47,401 bases of DNA from a virus: IMG/VR virus record IMGVR_UViG_3300009146_000017, positions 1-47,401 of that record; one strand, written 5' to 3'. Positions 33,523 to 39,736 of the stretch are shown here, piece after piece. The stretch's first letter is position 1, and every line of letters starts with the position of its first letter. Both the position numbers and the translations under genes were made by a program. The notes beneath the pieces were generated by a model that saw nothing but the letters and a program-made list of their open reading frames with translations, was not told the origin of the DNA and did not search any database.

Positions 33523-33798
33523 ATGGCCGCGACCGCACCGCCCCAGGTTGGAGTAACGGTAGACAAGGCGTCCCTGAACGCGAAGTTGGGGGCGAACGCG
33601 CAGAGCCTGAAGAAAGCCACCATCGGGCTGGCCGACCTCAACGACTGGGCCGCCGCGTATAGCGCCGAGCAGCTGGCCGAGGCGTACGGCTTCACCATCG
33701 AGGAGGCGAACCTGTTCAAGAGCGCGATGGGGGAGGTGCCCAGCGTCACCGCGGTGGTCGACGCCCTGCAGTGGCTCAGCAAGACCTGGGGTGCGTAG
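33523..33798 (+). CDS. Hypothetical protein, 91 aa
   Basis: A small helical protein without a known family (ANAQSLKKATIGLADLNDWA, AEQLAEAYGFTIEEANLFKS, VVDALQWLSKTWG). No signal peptide or membrane span. It lies two bases after the fibre gene with a GGAG site and may be a fibre-assembly helper or a small virion protein. Confidence 0.68.
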   Translation: MAATAPPQVGVTVDKASLNAKLGANAQSLKKATIGLADLNDWAAAYSAEQLAEAYGFTIEEANLFKSAMGEVPSVTAVVDALQWLSKTWGA

Positions 33799-34106
33799 TG
33801 GTGGCCGCGCAGGCGCCGGCCGTGGGCAACGGCAGACCGTCCACCCCCCCCGCTCCGAAGCGGATCATGCTGACGTTCGGGCCCCTGACGGAGGCCCGGG
33901 CGCGCCAGATCCTCGAGGAGCAGTTGGCCGCGGTCTGGGCGGCGGCCCTGGAGAGCCACGGCTACGACTGGCGGGAGGGCTGGGCCTTGAAGTGGGAGGA
34001 CTTCCGCTTGGAGATGGTGGGGCCGCCCCAGCAGCCTTCTGCTGCCCAGGCTGAGGCCGGGGTGGCCCCACCGTCGCACCCGCCGCACCCGCCGCACCCG
34101 GAGTAG
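33798..34106 (+). CDS. Hypothetical protein, 102 aa
   Basis: Not recognised. After a Pro/Ala-rich start it has a helical core (LTEARARQILEEQLAAVWAA) and a tryptophan-rich YDWREGWALKWEDFRLEM segment, ending in PPSHPPHPPHPE. The GTG overlaps the previous stop by one base; starts at 33771 and 33801 are also possible. It precedes the lysis genes. Confidence 0.58.
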   Translation: MVAAQAPAVGNGRPSTPPAPKRIMLTFGPLTEARARQILEEQLAAVWAAALESHGYDWREGWALKWEDFRLEMVGPPQQPSAAQAEAGVAPPSHPPHPPHPE

Positions 34107-34108
34107 CC

Positions 34109-34978
34109 GTGCCCACCACCTACGCCGTCCCCAGCACCAACGGCGTCTACGCCATCCTGGGCAGCCTGTCGTTTCTGGACCCGACGATGGGGGGCTACCT
34201 CTACCTGCAGTGGTCGAGCGCGGGCGGCTGTTACCACGAAGCCCTCGACCTCAATAGTTGCGGCGGGGGGGATGCGGATCTGGGGCAGCCGGTGGTGACG
34301 CCCCTGGACGGGGTGGTGGTCTACGTGGGCCGGGGCGACGGCTGGGGCCAGGACTTCGGGAACCACGTCGCCGTCTACGTGGACGACGCCCGGGCCATCG
34401 TGCCCTGCTACGTCCACGTCGCGCACCTCGACCAGATCCTCTGCCAGGAGGGGCAGCGCCTCGACGCCGGCGATCTGCTCGGGACGTGCGGGAAGACCGA
34501 CAATCAACCGTACGCGCATACCCACGCCGCCCTCTGGCGGGAACCGCCGCCGGGCAACGACTGGAACTTCTGGCAGTCGGGCTACTCCCAGCAGTGGGTC
34601 GCCGACCACACGTACGACCCGCGGTGGTGGTTCAGCGCCAGCAGCGAGAAGGCGGGGAGCATGGGCCCCCCGGAGGACGAGATCCCCATGAGCACGACGG
34701 CCGCGGAGCGGGCGGGCTACAAGGCGTACTTCGAGAGCCTGGGCTACGGCCTGGACGTGGAGACGGCCATCGGGCAGCTGGTCTGCCTGTCCTACAAGCG
34801 GCTCGAGTCGCCCGGGCCCTGCATCGGTCCGGAGTACCCGGCCATGGCGCCGGACGGTAGCCAGGTGACGCGCCAGAATTTCACCTCGCGGATTGCTGAG
34901 GCGAAGCCCCTGCCGGACGGGACGTGGTGGACCGGCTATGTGGAAGTAGTGCTGCACCCGGAAGCGATCACCGGGTAG
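34109..34978 (+). CDS. M23-type endopeptidase (endolysin), 289 aa
   Basis: A lysostaphin-like metallopeptidase that would cut peptide cross-bridges in peptidoglycan. The zinc site is visible: His43 and Asp47 in YHEALDLN, and His137 and His139 in YAHTHAALW, with a supporting His in VHVAHLD (about 103-106) and the typical TPLDGVVVYVG strand. A C-terminal region (about 195-289, YKAYFESLGYGLDVETAIGQ, RLESPGPCIGPEYPAM) may bind the wall. No signal peptide is present, so release through a holin is expected; a two-helix membrane gene follows 11 bp later. Confidence 0.87.
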   Translation: MPTTYAVPSTNGVYAILGSLSFLDPTMGGYLYLQWSSAGGCYHEALDLNSCGGGDADLGQPVVTPLDGVVVYVGRGDGWGQDFGNHVAVYVDDARAIVPCYVHVAHLDQILCQEGQRLDAGDLLGTCGKTDNQPYAHTHAALWREPPPGNDWNFWQSGYSQQWVADHTYDPRWWFSASSEKAGSMGPPEDEIPMSTTAAERAGYKAYFESLGYGLDVETAIGQLVCLSYKRLESPGPCIGPEYPAMAPDGSQVTRQNFTSRIAEAKPLPDGTWWTGYVEVVLHPEAITG

Positions 34979-34989
34979 GGAGCGAGCCG

Positions 34990-35136
34990 ATGCCCAGCGT
35001 CCACTTCATCCTGCTGCTCATCGCGGCCATCCTGGCCGCCATCGCGGCGATCTACGTGCCCCCGGCGCCGCCCCGCTACAGCCTGCTCGCGGCGGCGGTC
35101 TGCTTCCTGGCCCTGGCGTTCCTGTTCCCGGGCTGA
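34990..35136 (+). CDS. Putative holin, 48 aa
   Basis: Two hydrophobic helices (FILLLIAAILAAIAAIYV and SLLAAAVCFLALAFLF) separated by a short proline-rich turn with one arginine: the small class II holin layout. It directly follows the endopeptidase gene, which supports a lysis role, and is preceded by GGGAGCGAGCC. It is short for a holin, so an antiholin or other lysis helper is possible. Confidence 0.62.
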   Translation: MPSVHFILLLIAAILAAIAAIYVPPAPPRYSLLAAAVCFLALAFLFPG

Positions 35137-35138
35137 GG

Positions 35139-36485
35139 GTGCGCCCGTGGACGCTCGCCGGGATCACCCTGGGCGTCCTGGTGGCGATCCTGGTGCTGCG
35201 CGCCTGCGGCGCGGCGGCCCAGGCGCAGCCCCTGCTCGTCATCTGCCACCTAAACGGGGACGGCACGTACACCCGGCTCACGTTCGCCCCGGGTGATCCG
35301 GACGCCCTGCCCCATCTGCGGAACCCGGACGACCTGATCAACCCGCCGGGGGGCGTCTGCCCCGAGAGTAACCGGACGCCGACGCCCTCGCGAACGGCTA
35401 CGCTGACGGCGACATGGACGGCGACATGGACGGCGACCAGCACCCCGACCCCGACGGCCTCACCTACCGCTTCACCTTCGGCGAGCCCGTCGTCCTCGCC
35501 CACCCCGGCGACACCCTCACCATCACCCTCGGCCCCGACGGCGCCCACCGCTTCGTCCTCCGTGCCCCCAACGGCGCCCCCGTCAGCCACGGCAGCCTCA
35601 CCCACCTCAACTTCCACGCCGTCACCGTCGAGCGGATCGAGCGGGGGAGGCTGCTGCCCGTTCGTCCCCAGCCCGAGCCGGTCACCCACGGCAACCTCAC
35701 CCCCAACTCCGTCACCTACCGCGATCCTCCTGGCGTCACCACCTACGTCGGAGACCTCCCCGTTTTCGATGTCCGCGTCACCCACGACCACCGCCACCCC
35801 CACACCAAGCCCGACGACGTCCTCACCATCGACTACTGGCACCGACACGACCACACCCACCCCGGGGGACGACCCGACGCCCACGGCTACCGACACCTCC
35901 ACGACCTCGACCGAGACGCCGACGCCGCCCTCCACGACCCCGGCCCCGGACACGGGCACGACGAGCGCGGAGACGACACCGGGCCGGGATACTCCGGAGC
36001 CACCGGATGACGTACCAGATCGAGCCGCACCTGAGGCACGACTTCCCGAGCCGCCGATGGTGGTCACGGTGGTGGTCGAGCGCCCCCTTCCGGCCATCAC
36101 CGTCGTCCCGCCGCCGCCTCCAGCCGGTACGCAGGTCGTCGCCACCGCTGCCCTCCCCGCCACCCCGACCGTCCTCGTTCCGGTCGTGGTTCCGGCGCCG
36201 GCGCCGCCAGATGCTGATCTGGGAGGCGAAGGTGGGGAGGTGGTTCTACCTCCACCTCCCGGTCTTGCGCCTGGTCCCCCCCTCACACGTCCCCCCGGAG
36301 GTGGAGGTGCTGGCCCTGCGGGTGCTGCTGGCGGCCCTCTTCCTGGTCCTGATCGTGGAGACGGTGATGTTCATTCTGACGGTGCAGTCCAACTTCCCGT
36401 ACCTGTCGAAGCGCTGATCCTGCTGGCGTCGGCCGCCCTGGGCTTCGGCCTGGGGATCCTGCGGGTGGTGACCGAACGACGATGA
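35139..36485 (+). CDS. Secreted Ser/Thr/Pro-rich protein with C-terminal membrane helix, 448 aa
   Basis: Residues 1-28 are a signal or anchor segment (LAGITLGVLVAILVLRACGA). Residues 34-80 show ICHLNGDGTYTRLTF, then H, D and a final VCPESN, a small extracellular CH/CP domain that I recall preceding TPT-rich linkers, notably in Chloroflexota. About 200 residues of T, S, P and A follow (TATWTATWTATSTPTPTASP), then Pro/Gly-rich sequence and a final helix (ALILLASAALGFGLGI). The stop overlaps the next start (ATGA), favouring this frame at the end. However, two other frames overlap it with natural-looking codons (see the next two entries), so either the region is dual-coding or frames switch. Role unknown; a cell-surface or lysis function is possible. 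Confidence 0.5.
   Translation: MRPWTLAGITLGVLVAILVLRACGAAAQAQPLLVICHLNGDGTYTRLTFAPGDPDALPHLRNPDDLINPPGGVCPESNRTPTPSRTATLTATWTATWTATSTPTPTASPTASPSASPSSSPTPATPSPSPSAPTAPTASSSVPPTAPPSATAASPTSTSTPSPSSGSSGGGCCPFVPSPSRSPTATSPPTPSPTAILLASPPTSETSPFSMSASPTTTATPTPSPTTSSPSTTGTDTTTPTPGDDPTPTATDTSTTSTETPTPPSTTPAPDTGTTSAETTPGRDTPEPPDDVPDRAAPEARLPEPPMVVTVVVERPLPAITVVPPPPPAGTQVVATAALPATPTVLVPVVVPAPAPPDADLGGEGGEVVLPPPPGLAPGPPLTRPPGGGGAGPAGAAGGPLPGPDRGDGDVHSDGAVQLPVPVEALILLASAALGFGLGILRVVTERR
35414..36010 (+). CDS. Alternative-frame ORF, 198 aa (doubtful)
   Basis: An open frame inside the Ser/Thr/Pro region, beginning MDGDMDGDQHPDPDGLTYRF, with strand-like parts (VLAHPGDTLTITLGPDGAHR). Nearly every third base is C, but codons ending in G (CTG, GTG, GAG, AAG) are almost absent, unlike other genes here. 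That is what results when the other frame's middle base is C (Ser, Pro, Thr, Ala), so this frame may be a shadow. Its TGA overlaps an ATG of a third frame (ATGA). No ribosome site is evident. Confidence 0.2.
   Translation: MDGDMDGDQHPDPDGLTYRFTFGEPVVLAHPGDTLTITLGPDGAHRFVLRAPNGAPVSHGSLTHLNFHAVTVERIERGRLLPVRPQPEPVTHGNLTPNSVTYRDPPGVTTYVGDLPVFDVRVTHDHRHPHTKPDDVLTIDYWHRHDHTHPGGRPDAHGYRHLHDLDRDADAALHDPGPGHGHDERGDDTGPGYSGATG
36007..36417 (+). CDS. Alternative-frame membrane protein, 136 aa (or 68 aa from 36211)
   Basis: The 3' part, from ATG 36211 (MLIWEAKVGRWFYLHLPVLR), has genome-typical codons ending in both G and C, and a clear membrane helix (VLALRVLLAALFLVLIVETV). In the same stretch the long Ser/Thr/Pro frame has many T-ending codons, as if forced by this one. 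The 5' part (36007-36210) is arginine- and serine-rich and unconvincing. An overlapping small membrane gene next to lysis genes recalls the nested spanin layout, though the features of Rz/Rz1 are not seen. Confidence 0.42.
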   Translation: MTYQIEPHLRHDFPSRRWWSRWWSSAPFRPSPSSRRRLQPVRRSSPPLPSPPPRPSSFRSWFRRRRRQMLIWEAKVGRWFYLHLPVLRLVPPSHVPPEVEVLALRVLLAALFLVLIVETVMFILTVQSNFPYLSKR

Positions 36486-36841
36486 GCAGCGCGCCGCCGC
36501 CCCCGCGCCCGCTGACGCCGCGCGTGCCGGCGCCACAACCGGGGACGCAACCGGGGTCGGTCACCGCGGTGGCCCCGCCGGGCGGCGTCGCGACAGCGAG
36601 CAGCTCCCCCAACCCGGCCCCGGCGCAGGCGGCCCTCGCGGTCTTCATTTTTCGCGAGGTCATCGCCGTGCTGTTCGTCGGCGGCTGGTTACTCCTCTTC
36701 GCCGGGGAGCTGATTACCGGCAAGTACGAGGTGCCCTTCTGGTTCCACGCCGTGGGCGTGGGGGTGATGGCGTACGCCCTCGGGATAAACGTCGCGGAGC
36801 TGACGGCGTTTCGGCCGGGCACGATCGCCGCCGGTCGCTGA
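36482..36841 (+). CDS. Two-helix membrane protein, 119 aa
   Basis: A 45-residue Pro/Ala-rich start is followed by two predicted membrane helices (VFIFREVIAVLFVGGWLLLF and FHAVGVGVMAYALGINVAEL), in the range of a holin or lysis membrane protein. The ATG overlaps the stop of the Ser/Thr/Pro protein gene. Its last 153 bp overlap, on the opposite strand, the end of the DpdA-like gene. It is the last gene of the rightward operon. Confidence 0.68.
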   Translation: MSSAPPPPRPLTPRVPAPQPGTQPGSVTAVAPPGGVATASSSPNPAPAQAALAVFIFREVIAVLFVGGWLLLFAGELITGKYEVPFWFHAVGVGVMAYALGINVAELTAFRPGTIAAGR

Positions 36842-37630
36842 CACCGGGGGCGGGGCCGGGGTCAGGTGCTCAAACCCGGGCAGGATCGCCTGCCGGAACA
36901 CCGGGGCAGGCTTGGTCGGGGTTGTGGTCACGGTTGGGAGGGCCACCATGGTTGACTCCTCTCTGGCGGGGGCGTCGGGGTAGGCAGACCATAAGGGGAG
37001 CAGGGGCGCGGCCTGCAGGGCCTCGAGCCACCCCAGCAGTTGGGGCAGGTTCTTGTCCGGGCCGTACTTGAGGTAGGTGCCGTCGGCGCTGTGGTAGCCC
37101 CCCAGGACGGCGGCCCGGAGGCGCCGCCGGGTGTTGACCCGGCCGAGGTGGGTGTGCTTGCCCCGGCGCCGGGCCTCCCGGGCCAGGGCGTCGGCGGCCC
37201 CCGAGTTCTTCCAGGCGGTGGTGCCCCCGACGAAGAGGCAGTCGAACGCCTCCCAGGGCACGTCCAGGTCCTCCAGCCCGTCCTGAGCCACCAGGGCGGC
37301 GGGGTAGCCCAGGTCGCGCAGGCGGGGCAGCACGGGCAGCGAGCGGGCCAGCGTGGCGCCGGCGTCGCCCAGCACGTCCGGCGCGGTGGCGAAGAGGCAG
37401 CGCTCGCGGTGGGCCTCCCGGGCGCGCAGCCAGTCGAGGTACGCCTCGAGCGAGAAGGCCCCCGGGTTGGAGAAGCAGCCGGTGTCGCAGCCGAAGGGGA
37501 ACCCCTCCAGGTGCGCGGCGGGGTAGCCCTGCTGGGGCGTGACCATCACGCCCAGTCCGATCCCGGAGGCGGAGGCGGCGGCGGCGCGGGCCCGCAGGCC
37601 GGCGAAGATCGCTCCGCTCAGGTAGATCAC
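36689..37630 (-). CDS. DpdA-like DNA 7-deazaguanine transglycosylase (TGT family), 313 aa
   Basis: It resembles the phage branch of the tRNA-guanine transglycosylase family (DpdA), which swaps guanine in DNA for a 7-deazaguanine such as preQ0 or preQ1. Seen here are FGCDTGCFS (47-54), CLFATAPDVLGDAGATL (78-94) with the likely catalytic Asp, PAALVAQDG (110-118), DCLFVGGTTAWK (130-141), HLGRVNTRR (161-169) and SADGTYLKYGPDKNLP (181-196). The zinc site of tRNA-type enzymes is absent. The C-terminal 90 residues look disordered. The start overlaps the stop of a VUT-type transporter gene (GTGA), so substrate import and use are encoded together. The biochemical product here is inferred. Confidence 0.78.
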   Translation of the reverse strand: MIYLSGAIFAGLRARAAAASASGIGLGVMVTPQQGYPAAHLEGFPFGCDTGCFSNPGAFSLEAYLDWLRAREAHRERCLFATAPDVLGDAGATLARSLPVLPRLRDLGYPAALVAQDGLEDLDVPWEAFDCLFVGGTTAWKNSGAADALAREARRRGKHTHLGRVNTRRRLRAAVLGGYHSADGTYLKYGPDKNLPQLLGWLEALQAAPLLPLWSAYPDAPAREESTMVALPTVTTTPTKPAPVFRQAILPGFEHLTPAPPPVSATGGDRARPKRRQLRDVYPEGVRHHPHAHGVEPEGHLVLAGNQLPGEEE

Positions 37631-38139
37631 GCCACCCCGATCTGCGCCCGCCGCGCCCGCTTCGCCCGGCGGTAGGCCCACAGCACGGCGACGGCGATGA
37701 GGGTCGTCCAGGTCTTGCCGACCAGCTGGCCGGGCAGGAAGGCCAGCGAGCCGAAGGCCAGCCAGAGGAAGAGCGCGCTGTCGATGAGGGTGCCGACCGT
37801 GTTGGAGAGGAAGACGGCGGTCAGCCAGCGGCGCTCGCGCAGGGGGGAGTAGACGGCGAAGTCGGCGAGCTCGCTGGCGAGGAAGGCGACCCCGGAGGCG
37901 AGCGCCAGGGCGGGGCTGAGCAGGGCCGAGAGGCCCGCCCCGATGAGGATCGCGCCGACCGTCCAGCGCCGCCCCAGGGCGTCCTGGGTCAGGTCGCGGA
38001 AGGTGAAGGCGAACCCGGCGGCGTACACCCCGGCGGGGGCCAGCAGGCCGAAGCCGACCGGCACCAGGCCCAGCACGGTGATCATGAGGTTGGCGGCCAC
38101 GATGGAGGCGATGTAGCCGAGCAGGGGCAGGTACTTCAC
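37627..38139 (-). CDS. yhhQ: VUT/YhhQ-family queuosine precursor transporter, 170 aa
   Basis: An integral membrane protein with five or six helices. It has the family's characteristic segments: GVYAAGFAFTFRDLTQDALG after the first helices, SELADFAVYSPLRERRW in the middle, and SNTVGTLIDSALFLWLAFGS with PGQLVGKTWTTLIAV near the end. The family imports preQ0/preQ1 for queuosine synthesis. Beside a DpdA-like gene, it would feed base modification of phage DNA. No other queuosine synthesis genes are present in the window, so the precursor must come from the host or medium. Start and stop overlap the neighbours by 4 bp (GTGA). Confidence 0.87.
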   Translation of the reverse strand: MKYLPLLGYIASIVAANLMITVLGLVPVGFGLLAPAGVYAAGFAFTFRDLTQDALGRRWTVGAILIGAGLSALLSPALALASGVAFLASELADFAVYSPLRERRWLTAVFLSNTVGTLIDSALFLWLAFGSLAFLPGQLVGKTWTTLIAVAVLWAYRRAKRARRAQIGVA

Positions 38140-38627
38140 GGGGTCACGGTTCGCTTTCTCGCTGGTGGTGAGGGTGAGTCAGGGTCTGGTGAGGGTGGGC
38201 TGGTTACGCCTGGTGAGTCAGGGGAGTGCCACGTCCCGGGCAGCTGCTGGAGGTCGGCCAGGGTGACGGTGTTCCGCCGGCGGTGGATCCGCTCCAGCGC
38301 GTCGGCCAGGGCGAGCAGCTGCAGGGCCGACCAGCCGGGCAGCGCCTCCGCGCAGGCGTAGACGGCGGCGGAGAGGTCGCGCTCGGCGGTGTCCGCCCCC
38401 AGCGCCGCCCGGCTGCGCTCGAGCAGGATCTGCAAGGCGGGGGGGGTGACGGGCGGCGCGCCCGCCAGCGCCACCTGGACGAGCCAGTAGTAGCGCTGCA
38501 GGTCGCGTTTGGCGATCGCGCCCACCTCCCCCGGCCGGGCGCGGCGGCGCAGCTCCGGGGCCATCAGCCCGGCCCGGAAGCTGATCATGGTCAGGCTGTC
38601 GATGCCGCCCTGTTTGACGGGAGTCAA
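38136..38627 (-). CDS. Hypothetical protein, 163 aa
   Basis: Unknown. A helical protein (SFRAGLMAPELRRRARPGEV, KRDLQRYYWLVQVALAG, PALQILLERSRAALGADTAE, ALQLLALADALERIHRRR) ending in a Ser/Pro-rich tail. The first residues are set by a TTG at 38627 overlapping the stop of the transglycosylase gene (TTGA); the ATG of MISFRAG is an alternative. The two-domain helical pattern gives no function. It is sandwiched in a 4-bp-overlap chain between the transglycosylase and the transporter. Confidence 0.65.
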   Translation of the reverse strand: MTPVKQGGIDSLTMISFRAGLMAPELRRRARPGEVGAIAKRDLQRYYWLVQVALAGAPPVTPPALQILLERSRAALGADTAERDLSAAVYACAEALPGWSALQLLALADALERIHRRRNTVTLADLQQLPGTWHSPDSPGVTSPPSPDPDSPSPPARKRTVTP

Positions 38628-39049
38628 CAGGTCCGCCCCCAGCCCTCGCCCCAGTGGCCCAGCGCGCCGGTCCAGGGGCGAGCGAGCATCCACGCCGCGA
38701 CGTGCGCGGCGGCCCAGGGATCGAAGCGCGCGGACGGATCGCCCCAGTACCCGGCCCGCGGGGCGTTCGCCCGCCAGGTGCCCGGCATGAACTGGAAGAG
38801 GCCGCCCGCGCCGCTGCCCTGGAAGTTGCTCACGCCGGGCAGAAAGCGCGACTCGCGGCGGGCGATCCGGTGCAGGCACCAGTAGTTGACCCCCTCGGTG
38901 CGCGAGGCGCTCTCCAGGGCGGCCCGCACGTCCGCACTCTGGGCGTGGCCGTTCTCGATCGCCGCGGCGGCGTAGATCCCGGCGAGCATCCCGCCGAGGA
39001 AGGCGCAGGCGATCAGCACGTAGCGGAAGGGCACGCTGCGCAGCCTCAC
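38624..39049 (-). CDS. Membrane-anchored lytic transglycosylase-like protein, 141 aa
   Basis: An N-terminal membrane helix (YVLIACAFLGGMLAGIYAAA, residues 10-29) precedes an SLT-like domain: NYWCLHRIARRESRF with catalytic-type Glu66, GAGGLFQFMPGTW (80-92) and PWAAAHVAAWML. It would cleave glycan strands from the outer face of the membrane. It is the second transglycosylase in the genome, but outside the late operon, among replication and modification genes, so its role (lysis, wall remodelling or entry) is unclear. The GTG overlaps the previous stop (GTGA). Confidence 0.78.
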   Translation of the reverse strand: MRLRSVPFRYVLIACAFLGGMLAGIYAAAAIENGHAQSADVRAALESASRTEGVNYWCLHRIARRESRFLPGVSNFQGSGAGGLFQFMPGTWRANAPRAGYWGDPSARFDPWAAAHVAAWMLARPWTGALGHWGEGWGRTC

Positions 39050-39288
39050 CGGCCCGGCTCCGGGGACCCGTCCTCATCGCGGCCCTGCAGGGCCCGCGCC
39101 ATCCGGTAGGCGACGTACCACCCGTCCGTCGGCAGTCCGGCGCTGTGCGTGCGCACCCCGATCTCGAAGTGCAGCAGGGCGATGGCGTTGCGCTCCTCCG
39201 CCGAGGACTCCGGCGGGGCGTCCTCCGGCCCCGTGACCTCCAGCACGGGCACCACCGCGAGCGCCTCAGTCGAAGTCCTCCGGGGCAT
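39046..39288 (-). CDS. Hypothetical small protein, 80 aa
   Basis: Unknown. Acidic N-terminal half (VTGPEDAPPESSAEERNAIA), then ALLHFEIGVRTHSAG and GWYVAYRMARALQGRDED. No membrane segment or cysteine cluster. The ATG lies within the end of the RusA-like gene and the stop overlaps the transglycosylase start, so it is part of the coupled chain. Confidence 0.68.
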   Translation of the reverse strand: MPRRTSTEALAVVPVLEVTGPEDAPPESSAEERNAIALLHFEIGVRTHSAGLPTDGWYVAYRMARALQGRDEDGSPEPGR

Positions 39289-39736
39289 CGGTCACCTCCC
39301 TCCGGGCCTCCTCGGCCCGGGACAGCACGACGTCGACGTGGGGCAGCTCGGGGGGCTCGGGGCGCCGCCGCACGACGTGCAGCTCCCAGACCCGGCAGTC
39401 GTCGACGAGCGCCCCGCCGTTCTGCAGGGCGTCCAGCACGGCGGTCAGCACCCGGTCGGTGTCCAGCTTCCCCCCGGCGACGATCTCCGCCTCGACCATC
39501 AGGGGCTGCCGGACCGGCGGGCGCTGCCACCCCGTTTGCGCCACCGCCTGGGCGACGTACAGCTGCCACACCCCCCGGCCGGCGACGTAGGCGTCCGGGT
39601 AGGCGGTGCGCTGCCCGCCCTGGCGCAGCGGCTGCGAGCGGGGCCGCTGCCAGGTGACCACGCCGGGGAGCCGGACGCGCAGGGCGTTCAGGGAGAGCGC
39701 CACCAGCGAGTCGTAGCCCTCCGGCGCGGCGGTCAC
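39266..39736 (-). CDS. RusA-like Holliday junction resolvase, 156 aa
   Basis: A RusA-type endonuclease that resolves branched DNA made during replication or recombination. The active-site region is clear: LDTDRVLTAVLDALQNG (91-107), with Asp92, Asp94 and Asp102, followed by VDDCRVWELHVVRRRPEPPE with Asp112 and Asp113. In the family the first motif is usually D-x-D-N; here Arg replaces Asn. The start is a GTG overlapping the clamp gene stop (GTGA). It fits next to the clamp, initiator and annealing protein. Confidence 0.82.
   Translation of the reverse strand: MTAAPEGYDSLVALSLNALRVRLPGVVTWQRPRSQPLRQGGQRTAYPDAYVAGRGVWQLYVAQAVAQTGWQRPPVRQPLMVEAEIVAGGKLDTDRVLTAVLDALQNGGALVDDCRVWELHVVRRRPEPPELPHVDVVLSRAEEARREVTDAPEDFD

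Noticed and set aside
38624-39049. Calling the minus-strand transglycosylase the endolysin
   Set aside because: It is expressed with replication and modification genes and carries its own membrane anchor, while an M23 endopeptidase next to a holin-like gene occupies the late lysis position.
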